Below, one piece after another: positions 1 through 8,147 of a stretch of DNA of 64,000 nt. The notes under the pieces were generated by a model. The model did no database searches. It was not told where the DNA came from and saw nothing but the letters and a program-made list of their open reading frames with translations. The stretch is taken from NCBI RefSeq assembly GCF_900105315.1, contig NZ_LT629766.1, positions 558,001 to 622,000 on the forward strand, written 5' to 3'. Origin of the DNA: Brevibacterium siliguriense (lineage in GTDB: Bacteria > Actinomycetota > Actinomycetes > Actinomycetales > Brevibacteriaceae). The position numbers and the translations under genes are program-made. Each line of letters starts with the position of its first letter. Position 1 is the stretch's first letter.

Positions 1-2
1 TC

Positions 3-125
3 TCCGGCTTCGGCGACGTCCGCGTCGTGGGTCCCGGACCGGGAGCTCACCTGCTCACCGCCGATGACGAAGTCCCGCCCGCAGACGCAGCAACCACGGC
101 TGCGGGTGAAGGCAGCCGGGCATGA
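3..125 (+). CDS. mvaD: Diphosphomevalonate decarboxylase, C-terminal end (partial)
   Basis: Only the last 40 codons are inside the window. The frame ends in a TGA that overlaps the ATG of the next gene (ATGA). The visible residues VRVVGPGPGAHLL resemble the C-terminus of mevalonate diphosphate decarboxylase, which makes isopentenyl diphosphate from mevalonate 5-diphosphate. The call rests on this short tail and on position: decarboxylase directly before phosphomevalonate kinase, isomerase type 2, HMG-CoA reductase and synthase is the order known from the Streptomyces CL190 mevalonate cluster. The start lies outside the window. Confidence 0.6.
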   Translation, partial: SGFGDVRVVGPGPGAHLLTADDEVPPADAATTAAGEGSRA

Positions 126-1252
126 TCGAGACCCGGGCGCCCGGCAAACTGTTCATCGCCGGCGAATACGCTGTCGTCGGACCCGGACAGCCGGCCGTGC
201 TCATCGCCGTCGACCGGTGCATCACCGTCCGGCTGACCGAGAGCGAAGGTGCCGGCCGCATCCATTCGAGCGAATACGGTCAGGCGCCCGTCATCTGGCG
301 ACGCGAAGACGACGGTGAGCACATCATCGTCGATGAGCGTCCCTTCGACTATGTGCTCTCGGCGATCTCCACCGTCGAAGAGCTGCGCTCGGGGCGGGGT
401 GCCAGCCCCCGCTACTTCGATCTCGAGATCTCCAGCGAACTCAATGACGCCGACGGCCGGAAGTTCGGTCTCGGCTCCTCGGCGGCGGTGACCGTGGCGA
501 CGATCGCCGCTCTCGATGAGTTCTATCGCCTCGGCCTGACCCTGACCGAACGCTTCAAGCTCGCCGTCCTCGCGACCATCGCGATCTCCACGAAGGCCTC
601 CGGCGGCGATCTCGCCGCCAGCACCTTCGGCGGTTGGATCCGCTACTCCTCCCCCGACCGGGCGGCCCTGCACGCGCACCGTGAGGCACACGGAGTCGTG
701 TCCGCCATGAGCTGCGAGCAATGGGCCGGCTGCTCGGCCAGACGGGTCACCCCGCCGAGCTCGCTCGACCTCCTCGTCGGCTGGACCGGAACACCGGCGT
801 CGACCGAACACCTCGTCACCCGCGTCCACACCCCGAGTGAACGGTCGGACGAAGCCTCTTCCGAGCACTCCGAATCGACCCCGAAACCGGCCCCGCTCGT
901 CTCCTTCGCCGCGGAGTCCCACACGCTCGTCGATGATCTCGTGGCGGCCTTCGATGCCGACGATGCCGAGGCCAGCCTGACCACGATCCGCTCCGTGCGC
1001 GCCCTGCTGCGGCGACTGAGCGACTCCACGGGCAGCCTCATCGAAACCGAAGCCCTGCACGATCTGTGCGAGATCGCCGAAACCCACGGTGCCGCCGCGA
1101 AGCCCTCGGGTGCCGGCGGCGGCGACTGCGGAATCGCACTCGCCCACTCACACAGCGAAGCACAGACCATTCTCAGCGGCTGGGAAGCCGCCGGAATCCG
1201 ACCCCTGGACCTCGGTGCCCACCGAGAGGAAGGCGAGATCGATGAGTTCTGA
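122..1252 (+). CDS. mvaK2: Phosphomevalonate kinase (GHMP family)
   Basis: Phosphorylates 5-phosphomevalonate with ATP in the cytoplasmic mevalonate pathway. The 376-aa product shows the GHMP-kinase plan: an N-terminal APGKLFIAGEYAVV segment, the ATP-binding loop KFGLGSSAAV at about residues 114-123 and the C-terminal glycine-rich motif PSGAGGGDCG at about 328-337. The ATG overlaps the TGA of the upstream decarboxylase by 4 bp, and the last 11 bp overlap fni, so the genes are translationally coupled. Mevalonate kinase is a close paralogue. The operon position and the EYAVVGPGQPA N-terminus favour the phosphomevalonate enzyme. Confidence 0.9.
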   Translation: MIETRAPGKLFIAGEYAVVGPGQPAVLIAVDRCITVRLTESEGAGRIHSSEYGQAPVIWRREDDGEHIIVDERPFDYVLSAISTVEELRSGRGASPRYFDLEISSELNDADGRKFGLGSSAAVTVATIAALDEFYRLGLTLTERFKLAVLATIAISTKASGGDLAASTFGGWIRYSSPDRAALHAHREAHGVVSAMSCEQWAGCSARRVTPPSSLDLLVGWTGTPASTEHLVTRVHTPSERSDEASSEHSESTPKPAPLVSFAAESHTLVDDLVAAFDADDAEASLTTIRSVRALLRRLSDSTGSLIETEALHDLCEIAETHGAAAKPSGAGGGDCGIALAHSHSEAQTILSGWEAAGIRPLDLGAHREEGEIDEF

Positions 1253-2402
1253 GACCCCCGCATCGGTTGAGTCACCGGAGACCAAGGCCTCACGGGCCTC
1301 CCGCAAGGACGACCACGTTCGCCTCGCCTCGGCGCAGCAGACCGAAGGTCCCCGCCGCACCGACTTCGACGACCTCGAATTCGTCCACCATGCGCTCTCG
1401 GGCACGAGTCCCGAACGCGTCGACCTCAGCGTGAACTTAAGCGAATGGACCTGGCCGACGCCCTTCTACGTCAACGGCATGACCGGCGGCACGGAGACCA
1501 CGGCGAAGATCAACCGGGATCTGGCCATCGCCGCCGCCGAGACCGGTCTGCCCATGGCCTGCGGTTCGATGAGCGTGGCCCTCGACGATGCCGAGGCCGC
1601 AAAGGGCTTCACCGTCATCCGCGAGGAGAACCCGGACGGCTTCGTCATGGGCAACCTCGGCGCCGGTCGCAGCGCCGACGATGCCCGCCGCGCTGTCGAA
1701 CTGCTGCGCGCTGACGCGCTCCAGCTGCACATCAACCCCGTGCAGGAGACCGCGATGCCCGAAGGCACCCGCGACTTCTCCACCTGGCTCTCCGGCCTCG
1801 AGGACATCGTCGCCGCCTGCCCGGTGCCCGTCGTCGTCAAGGAGGTCGGATTCGGACTCAGCCGCCGCACCCTGACCCTGCTCGCCGAAGTCGGGGTGCA
1901 GTTCGCCGATGTCTCCGGCGCCGGAGGCACGGATTTCCTGCGCATCGAAAACGACCGATCGCCCGCCGATGACTTCTCCATGCTCACCGGCTTCGGCCAG
2001 TCGGCACTCGCCTGCCTGCTCGACGCCCCGCCCGAGTGGACGACCCAGACGACCATGGACGACGGAGTCTCGAACCGCGTGCTCCTGGCCTCCGGCGGGG
2101 TGCGCAACCCCTATGATGTCGTGAAGGCACTGGCCTGCGGTGCTCGCGCCGTCGGCGTCGCCGGCACGTTCCTGCAGACGGTGCTCGACCACGGTCCGGA
2201 CGGACTCGTCGGCCTCGTGCGCACCTGGAAGACTCAGATCTCGGCTCTGTTCGCGCTGCTCGGAGCCGAACGATCCACGGACCTCACGGGTACGGACCTG
2301 CTCACGCGGGGCCGCCTCGGCGAGTTCGCCCGACTGCGCGGAATCGACGTCACCGCGCTCTCGCACCGTAGCGATGTCCATTCGAGGAGGAATCAGCTGT
2401 GA
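1242..2402 (+). CDS. fni: Type 2 isopentenyl-diphosphate delta-isomerase
   Basis: FMN-dependent interconversion of isopentenyl and dimethylallyl diphosphate. The 386-aa product carries the type 2 signatures in order: RKDDHVRLA near the N-terminus, NGMTGGT, LGAGRS, HINPVQE with the catalytic glutamine, VVKEVGFGLS, DVSGAGGTD and the FMN-phosphate region ASGGVRNPYDVVKAL. The frame is open further upstream, but the ATG at 1242 is chosen because AGAGGAAGG precedes it and it overlaps the end of mvaK2 by 11 bp. It overlaps mvaA by GTGA. Type 2 isomerase genes commonly travel with mevalonate operons in Gram-positive bacteria. Confidence 0.95.
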   Translation: MSSETPASVESPETKASRASRKDDHVRLASAQQTEGPRRTDFDDLEFVHHALSGTSPERVDLSVNLSEWTWPTPFYVNGMTGGTETTAKINRDLAIAAAETGLPMACGSMSVALDDAEAAKGFTVIREENPDGFVMGNLGAGRSADDARRAVELLRADALQLHINPVQETAMPEGTRDFSTWLSGLEDIVAACPVPVVVKEVGFGLSRRTLTLLAEVGVQFADVSGAGGTDFLRIENDRSPADDFSMLTGFGQSALACLLDAPPEWTTQTTMDDGVSNRVLLASGGVRNPYDVVKALACGARAVGVAGTFLQTVLDHGPDGLVGLVRTWKTQISALFALLGAERSTDLTGTDLLTRGRLGEFARLRGIDVTALSHRSDVHSRRNQL

Positions 2403-3517
2403 ATCAGCAGACCACGATCACCGGGATCCCCACCACATGGGTCGGTCCCCTGCGGGTCAGCGGCGAAGCGCTGGCTCCGAACGGCACCCACACCGAGGTG
2501 GCCGTGCCCCTGGCAACGTATGAGACCCCGCTGTGGCCCTCCGTCGGCCGCGGGGCGTCGATCTCGCGTGAGATCGAGGGCGGGATCCGCACCGTCATCG
2601 TCGATGAGCGGATGACGCGGTCCGTGCTATTCGTGGCCGAATCCGCGATCGGCGCCGAGGCGGCCGCGCGGGCCATCCGCCACCGGACACCCGAACTCGA
2701 ATCGGTCGTCGAAGCCGGTTCCAATCACTGCCGGCTCCTCGAGATCCATCCGGAGATCGTCGGCAATCTGCTCTTCGTCCGGTTCGCCTTCCGCACGAAT
2801 GACGCATCGGGCCACAATATGGTCACCCAGGCCTCGGATTCGCTCATGGAGCGCATCCTGTCGTGGCAGCTCGGACTCGACTACGGGTCGGTCTCCGGCA
2901 ACTACTGCTCCGACAAGAAGGCCACCGCGGTCAACGGGATCCTCGGGCGCGGACGCAATGTCGTCGCCGAGATCCTCCTGCCCCACGAGGTCGTCGAGCG
3001 TCGTCTGCGCTCGACCGCTCAGAAGATGACGGACATCGTCATCCGCAAGGACCTCGTCGGTTCGACGATCGCGGGCGCCCTGCGTTCGGCGAACGCCCAC
3101 TATGCGAATATGCTGCTCGCGTTCTACCTGGCCACGGGTCAGGATGCGGCGAACATCATCGAAGGCTCGCAGGGCATCACCTATGCGGAGAACCGTCCCG
3201 AAGGCCTGTACTTCTCGACGACACTGCCGCACCTGATCGTCGGCACCATCGGCAACGGCAAGGATCTGCCCCATGTCGATGAGGCGCTGGAACGTCTCGG
3301 CTGCCGTGAGGAACGCGAGCCGGGAGCGAATTCGCGTCGTCTGGCAGCGCTCATGGCTGCCACCGTGCTCTGCGGTGAGCTGTCCCTGCTGGCTGCGCAG
3401 ACGAACCCGGGTGAGCTGATGGACACTCACCGTCAGATGGAACGCAAAGCTGATGAACAGCGCGCTGCCGAGACCCCCACAGATTCAGCGCACCGAGAGG
3501 ACGGCGAGGCCGCATGA
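2399..3517 (+). CDS. mvaA: Hydroxymethylglutaryl-CoA reductase
   Basis: Makes mevalonate from HMG-CoA with two reduced nicotinamide cofactors. The 372-aa product has the N-terminal IPTTWVGPL segment, the dinucleotide-binding motif TNDASGHNMVT (133-143), the catalytic-lysine motif GNYCSDKKATAVN (about 167-179), the ATGQD block after SANAHYANM and a possible catalytic histidine in DTHRQ (about 344). The NYCSDKK form resembles class I reductases. No membrane domain is present, so the enzyme is soluble. It starts with GTG overlapping the fni stop (GTGA), preceded by TTCGAGGAGG. It ends in ATGA shared with mvaS. Confidence 0.95.
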   Translation: MNQQTTITGIPTTWVGPLRVSGEALAPNGTHTEVAVPLATYETPLWPSVGRGASISREIEGGIRTVIVDERMTRSVLFVAESAIGAEAAARAIRHRTPELESVVEAGSNHCRLLEIHPEIVGNLLFVRFAFRTNDASGHNMVTQASDSLMERILSWQLGLDYGSVSGNYCSDKKATAVNGILGRGRNVVAEILLPHEVVERRLRSTAQKMTDIVIRKDLVGSTIAGALRSANAHYANMLLAFYLATGQDAANIIEGSQGITYAENRPEGLYFSTTLPHLIVGTIGNGKDLPHVDEALERLGCREEREPGANSRRLAALMAATVLCGELSLLAAQTNPGELMDTHRQMERKADEQRAAETPTDSAHREDGEAA

Positions 3518-4770
3518 CATCACACACTGCTGCGGGCACTGCCCCGATCGGCATCGACGACATCGAGCTGGCCACCAGCCATCATGTCGTCAGGCTCGAT
3601 GACTTCGCCGAGGCGAACGGCACCGATCCTGCGAAGTTCCACCTCGGCCTCGGCCAGGACGAGTTCAGCTTCCCGGCTCCCGATGAAGATGTTGTGACCA
3701 TGGCCGCCGCGGCCGCCGCGCCGATCATCGCGCGCAACGGAACCGAGGGCATCCGCACCCTGCTGTTCGCCACCGAATCGGGCATCGACCAGTCGAAAGC
3801 TGCCGGAATGGCCGTGCACTCGCTGCTCGACCTGCCGTCGCAGATGCGCGTGGTCGAGTTCAAGGAAGCGTGCTATTCGGCGACGGCCGCTCTGCAGGCC
3901 GCCGTCGGCATCGTCACCCGTTCTCCCGGTCAGCGGGTGCTCGTCATCGCCTCGGATGTCGCTCGCTATGAGCTCGACACCCCCGGTGAGCCCACTCAGG
4001 GCGCTGGTGCCGTAGCGATGCTCGTCTCCGCAGATCCGAAGCTGCTGGAGATCGAGCCGGTCTCGGGTCTCAACTCGGCCGATGTCGATGACTTCTGGCG
4101 CCCGAACGATTCGACGACCGCGATCGTCGACGGGGCCCTGTCGGTGACCGCCTACCTCGATGCGCTCACCGGAGCCTGGACTGATCTGGCCGCACAGAGC
4201 GGACCGGCGATGTCCGAGATCGACCGTGTGCTCTACCACCAGCCGTTCACGAAGATGGCGAAGAAGGCGCAGGTCCATCTCGCCGGACTCACCGGTGAGG
4301 ATCTCGATACGGAGATCGTCGCGGGGGCCTCCGGCACGGGTGACGGCACGGGTGCCGGTACGTCCGGTGCAGATTCCGCCGGGCCGCGCGACACGGGACT
4401 GGCCACAAGCACTCTGTACAACCGTCGCCTCGGCAACTCCTATACCGCTTCTCTCTATGCGGGTCTGTGCTCGCTGCTCGATCACGATGAGGATCTCGCG
4501 GGCAGGCGCATCGGTTTCTTCAGCTACGGATCGGGCAGCGTCGGCGAGTTCTTCACCGCCCGCGTCGTCCCCGGCTACGAGCAGCATTCGCGCCGGCAGT
4601 CCGTCACGGACGCACTCGACGCCCGGGTTCCGCTGTCCATCGACGCGTATCGTGCGCTCCACGCCGCCGAGCTCTCCAGCACCGAGGACGTCTCGACTCC
4701 GAAGGTGACCGCAGGACCGTTCCGCTTCGCCGGAGTCAGGGACCGCGCCCGCCTCTACGAGCGCGCCTGA
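3514..4770 (+). CDS. mvaS: Hydroxymethylglutaryl-CoA synthase
   Basis: Condenses acetyl-CoA and acetoacetyl-CoA, the first committed step of the mevalonate pathway. The 418-aa product shows the expected triad: Glu88 in FATESGID, nucleophile Cys120 in FKEACYSAT and His242 in YHQPFTKMAKKA. The C-terminal half has LYNRRLGNSYTASLYAGL and FFSYGSGSVGEFF. A Gly/Ala/Asp-rich stretch at about residues 270-292 (GTGDGTGAGTSGAD) looks like a lineage-specific surface loop. It is the last gene of the operon, starts in an ATGA overlap with mvaA and is followed 48 bp later by a long hairpin. Confidence 0.95.
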   Translation: MTSHTAAGTAPIGIDDIELATSHHVVRLDDFAEANGTDPAKFHLGLGQDEFSFPAPDEDVVTMAAAAAAPIIARNGTEGIRTLLFATESGIDQSKAAGMAVHSLLDLPSQMRVVEFKEACYSATAALQAAVGIVTRSPGQRVLVIASDVARYELDTPGEPTQGAGAVAMLVSADPKLLEIEPVSGLNSADVDDFWRPNDSTTAIVDGALSVTAYLDALTGAWTDLAAQSGPAMSEIDRVLYHQPFTKMAKKAQVHLAGLTGEDLDTEIVAGASGTGDGTGAGTSGADSAGPRDTGLATSTLYNRRLGNSYTASLYAGLCSLLDHDEDLAGRRIGFFSYGSGSVGEFFTARVVPGYEQHSRRQSVTDALDARVPLSIDAYRALHAAELSSTEDVSTPKVTAGPFRFAGVRDRARLYERA

Positions 4771-4818
4771 CGCCCGCACAGCGGCTGAGCCCGCCTCGCG
4801 ACCGCCTCGGGCCGGTTA

Positions 4819-4880
4819 CGGTACAGGTTTCTCTGAACTGCACACGTTCCTCCATGTGCAGTTCAGAGAAACCTGTACCG
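4819..4880 (+). terminator. 26-bp perfect hairpin after the mevalonate operon
   Basis: The arms 4819-4844 and 4855-4880 are exact reverse complements (CGGTACAGGTTTCTC begins the left arm) around a 10-nt loop. No T-tract follows. Its position just after mvaS suggests an intrinsic-type terminator acting on the operon and perhaps, from the other side, on tRNA-Leu. Confidence 0.7.
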
Positions 4881-4906
4881 TTTCGCATTCATCGGAGGAC
4901 ACGAAC

Positions 4907-4948
4907 AAGCCCCTCACCCTGACCCTGTCGGATCCCGGTGAGGGGCTT
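4907..4948 (-). terminator. Terminator hairpin of tRNA-Leu
   Basis: A 12-bp perfect stem (AAGCCCCTCACC and its complement) lies 12 bp beyond the 3' end of the minus-strand tRNA-Leu. Confidence 0.6.
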
Positions 4949-4959
4949 CTCATTCGCTG

Positions 4960-5043
<84 letters not shown>

Positions 5044-5360
5044 GAACAAGGTAAAACTCTAGCATCGGAGACGGTGAAACATAAAACCGAGGAAGCCGAA
5101 ACAGCCTAAACGTGTCCACCTTCACATTTTCGCCCCTCCGTCCGAGCCCCGGCGACCTTCACTCTTCCCTGGACGCGCGCAGGGAATCCCGGCACAGCTT
5201 CCCCCGCGAACTCGCGTAACGTGAGTTGAGAGCTACACCGCGTTAGGATTGGGTGTTGATGTGCCCAGAGTGCACGTGATCAGGACCACCTGGTCAGAGC
5301 ACTCAAATACGCTTGGCGAAGAGTTCGTCCGGCTACGGCAACACCTGATGAGGAGGTGCC
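5044..5360. promoter_or_regulatory. Divergent promoter region of tRNA-Leu and the fhaA operon
   Basis: This 317-bp gene-free stretch separates tRNA-Leu (minus) from fhaA (plus). On the minus strand TGCTAGAGT (the complement of 5056-5061 is TAGAGT) looks like an extended -10 box for the tRNA. On the plus strand TAGGAT at 5244-5249 is a plausible -10 for the fhaA operon, with no convincing -35. GAGGAGGTGCC directly precedes the fhaA start. No coding remnant is recognised. Confidence 0.4.
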
Positions 5361-6221
5361 ATGGGGTTACTCGATCGCTTCGAGAAGGGGCTGGAGAACG
5401 TCGTCAACGGCGCCTTCGCCAAGGCTTTCCGATCCCAGGTCGAACCCGTCGAACTCGCCGGGGCCCTGCGTCGTGAGGCCGACAACAAAGCTGCCGTGGT
5501 CTCCCGCGGTCGCACTCTGACAGCCAACCACTACGTCATCGAGCTCTCACCGACCGACCACGACCGCCTCTCCGGCCTCGAGTCCGAGCTGCGTTCCGAT
5601 CTGCGCCAGATCGTCGGAGACCACGCCGTCGAACAGGCCTACAGCTTCGTCGGCCCTGTCTCCGTCGAATTCGCTCTCGCCGACGACCTCGATACGGGAA
5701 TGTACCGCGTCGTGTCCTCGACCCAGCGTCCCGACGGCTCTCCCGCCGCTCAGCCGGCCAACCGCGGCGGCTACGATCCGATCTCGCGTGCGAATCCGAT
5801 CGTCGGCGAGTCACCGAACTCCGGCGCCCGACCCGTGACCCCGCGCCGCACCCCCGAACCCGCGCGTTCGGCCGCGGCACCGCGCGCGAACCCTGCCGCC
5901 CGTCCCGCACCGGCACCCGCTCCCGCCCGCGCCATCGAAGCCAGCGTGACCATCGACGGTCGCACGCAGATGCTGCGCCAGGGCACGAACACCTTCGGCC
6001 GTTCCTCCTCGAGCTCGGACTTCGTCATCGACGATCCCGGCGTCTCACGTCGTCACTTCGAGATCGTCGTCGAAGGCGACCGCGCCGTGGCCAATGACCT
6101 CGGTTCGACGAACGGCACCCTGCTGCACGGTCGCAAACTGACATCGGCGACCCTGTCCGCCGGCGATGTCCTCCTCGCCGGCGAGGCCGAGGTCCACTAC
6201 AACGAGCGGGACGCCCAGTGA
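5361..6221 (+). CDS. fhaA: FHA domain protein FhaA (DUF3662 plus FHA)
   Basis: Cytoplasmic phosphothreonine reader that, in mycobacteria, binds partners phosphorylated by PknA/PknB and influences peptidoglycan synthesis. The 286-aa product begins with the DUF3662 domain (MGLLDRFEKGLENVVNGAF, about residues 1-120). A Pro/Ala/Arg-rich linker follows at about 125-190 and an FHA domain at about 195-286, with GRSSSSSDFVIDD, SRRHFEI and DLGSTNGTLLHG. A strong GAGGAGG site lies before the ATG. It heads the fha-pstP-rodA-pbpA-pknA-pknB operon and overlaps fhaB by 4 bp. Confidence 0.93.
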   Translation: MGLLDRFEKGLENVVNGAFAKAFRSQVEPVELAGALRREADNKAAVVSRGRTLTANHYVIELSPTDHDRLSGLESELRSDLRQIVGDHAVEQAYSFVGPVSVEFALADDLDTGMYRVVSSTQRPDGSPAAQPANRGGYDPISRANPIVGESPNSGARPVTPRRTPEPARSAAAPRANPAARPAPAPAPARAIEASVTIDGRTQMLRQGTNTFGRSSSSSDFVIDDPGVSRRHFEIVVEGDRAVANDLGSTNGTLLHGRKLTSATLSAGDVLLAGEAEVHYNERDAQ

Positions 6222-6726
6222 GCGAATTCACCGTCACCGTCTTCCGGTTGGCATTCTTCATCATCCTCTGGCTCTTCGTCTTCGGAGTCGCCGGAGTCCT
6301 CCGGCGCGACATCTTCGGCCCCCGGAAGACCCGCGCCGGAAGGAAATCCCGCCGAGGCGGCTCCAAGTCCGTCCCGACGCCTCCGTCCCGTCCGGCTCCC
6401 GCACCTCGTCCGGCTGCGGCCCCGGTCGCCCACGCCCATCCGGGCACCATCCGCGTCACCGACGGCCCTCTGGCCGGGCAGACGCTCATGCTCTCGGGGC
6501 TCCTGTGACCTTCGGTCGGGCTCCCGACAACACGATCATCATCAATGACGACTTCGCCTCCAGCCACCACGCGCGGATCTCGGCGAAGAACGGAGCATGG
6601 ATGCTCGAAGACCTCGGTTCGACCAACGGCACCATCGTCGACGGCTCACTCATGACCGGGCCCATTCAGCTGGCCATCGGCACCCGGATCACCATCGGAC
6701 ATACGACCCTGGAGACCCAATCGTGA
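6218..6726 (+). pseudogene. fhaB: FhaB, membrane-anchored FHA protein, with an apparent one-base frameshift
   Basis: FhaB reads phosphothreonine at the division/elongation machinery. The zero frame gives an N-terminal membrane helix (about residues 8-27, FFIILWLFVFGVAGVL), a basic/proline linker and the start of the FHA domain (GTIRVTDGPLAGQTLMLSG), then stops at 6508. The rest of the domain (PVTFGRAPDNTIIIND, SSHHARIS, DLGSTNGTIVDG) continues in another frame to 6726. Inserting one G into the run GGGG at 6496-6499 restores a 169-aa protein of normal FhaB length. Either a sequencing error or a real recent mutation would explain this. Its end overlaps pstP by GTGA as expected for an intact gene. 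Confidence 0.85.
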
Positions 6727-8147
6727 CGACCGGCGGTACCATCACTCTCCGTTCGGCAGCCCGGTCTCACACCGGGCTGGTGCGTAAGAACAACCAGGAC
6801 TCCGGCTATGCGGGACCCAATTTCCTGCTCATCGCCGACGGAATGGGCGGCCACGCCGGCGGAGATGTCGCCTCGGCGATCACCGTCTCCCGCCTCGCCG
6901 AACTCGACCACGAGCCCGGCGGCGAGGACGCCCTGGAGATCCTGCGCACCTCGATTCTCGAAGCCAATGACCGCATCTGCCGCGGTGTCGGCGAACAGCC
7001 CGAACTCGCCGGAATGGGCACCACCGTCACCGCCGTTCTGCGCGCCCCCGGCAACCGCTTCGCTCTCGCCCACATCGGAGACTCCCGCGGCTATGTGCTG
7101 CGCGACGACAAGCTCCAGCCGATCACCCACGACCACACGTTCGTGCAGATGCTCGTCGACGAAGGCCGGATCACCCCCGAGGAGGCCGAGACCCATCCGC
7201 AGCGCTCGGTCGTGATGAAGGTCCTGGGCGACGTCGGGGCCTCCCCCGACCTCGACCTGTCCCTGCGCGAGGCTCAGGTCGGCGACCGCTGGATGCTGTG
7301 CTCGGACGGTCTGACCGGCTTCGCCGACATCGACGACATCACCCGAGTGCTCAAAGAGGTGGCCGACCCCGACGAGGCCTGCCGTCAGCTCATCGACCTG
7401 GCCCTGGCCGGCGGCGGCGCCGACAACGTCACCGTCGTCGTCGGCGATGTTCTCGAAGGCGAAGTGGAGACCGCCGAAGGCGTGTCCGTCGGCTCCGTCC
7501 ACCTCAACCCACGCTACGCGGCGATCGGTGCGAATCCCGACGCCGAGGCGGCCGTCGACACCGAAGCCCATGAGACCTTCGAAGGCGGCGACGTGTCCGC
7601 CGACACCGCACCGATCCAGACCCTGGACGGCGAGGACGTCGAAGCTCAAGACGGCACCACTCAGCAGCTGCGGACCAACACCGCTGCAGACGAGGAGGCC
7701 GACCTCGACGACGAGGTCGAGAAAAGGTCCTACCTCGGGTGGATCATCACCGCCATCGTGATCGTCGCGCTGGCCGTCGGCGGATTCTTCGCCTATAACT
7801 ACGTCAGCCACCAGTACTATGTCGCCAACGACGACGGCAAGGTCTCCCTCTACCGCGGCCTCGACACGACGCTCGGGCCCATCGAACTCAGCCGCCTCGT
7901 CGACACCACGGACATCGAGGTCGGCAGCCTCAACAGCTACTCCCAGGACCGGCTCCGCGGTTCGATTCCCGCCGGTTCACGCGATGAAGCCGATCGCATC
8001 ATCGACAATCTGCGCAAGGAATCCGATCGCTCTTCGGGCATGTCCGGAGACGTACAGGACTCGACGAGTCCGAGTGACCCGGCCCCTTCGCCTCCGGATT
8101 CGACGTCCGCTGACCCCAGTGACGCCATCACCCGGGAGTCGCAGTGA
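6723..8147 (+). CDS. pstP: PP2C-type Ser/Thr protein phosphatase
   Basis: Dephosphorylates PknA/PknB and their substrates. The 474-aa product has PP2C motifs in order: RKNNQDSGY, the metal-binding ADGMGGHAGGD (about residues 38-48), GTTVTAVL, HIGDSRGY, THDHTFVQ, LCSDGLTGF and GGGADNVTVVV. An acidic linker leads to one transmembrane helix at about 339-360 and an extracytoplasmic tail, as in mycobacterial PstP. The GTG start overlaps fhaB by GTGA, which is preferred over the more upstream open frame. It is followed by rodA with a 1-4 bp overlap. Confidence 0.93.
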   Translation: MTTGGTITLRSAARSHTGLVRKNNQDSGYAGPNFLLIADGMGGHAGGDVASAITVSRLAELDHEPGGEDALEILRTSILEANDRICRGVGEQPELAGMGTTVTAVLRAPGNRFALAHIGDSRGYVLRDDKLQPITHDHTFVQMLVDEGRITPEEAETHPQRSVVMKVLGDVGASPDLDLSLREAQVGDRWMLCSDGLTGFADIDDITRVLKEVADPDEACRQLIDLALAGGGADNVTVVVGDVLEGEVETAEGVSVGSVHLNPRYAAIGANPDAEAAVDTEAHETFEGGDVSADTAPIQTLDGEDVEAQDGTTQQLRTNTAADEEADLDDEVEKRSYLGWIITAIVIVALAVGGFFAYNYVSHQYYVANDDGKVSLYRGLDTTLGPIELSRLVDTTDIEVGSLNSYSQDRLRGSIPAGSRDEADRIIDNLRKESDRSSGMSGDVQDSTSPSDPAPSPPDSTSADPSDAITRESQ

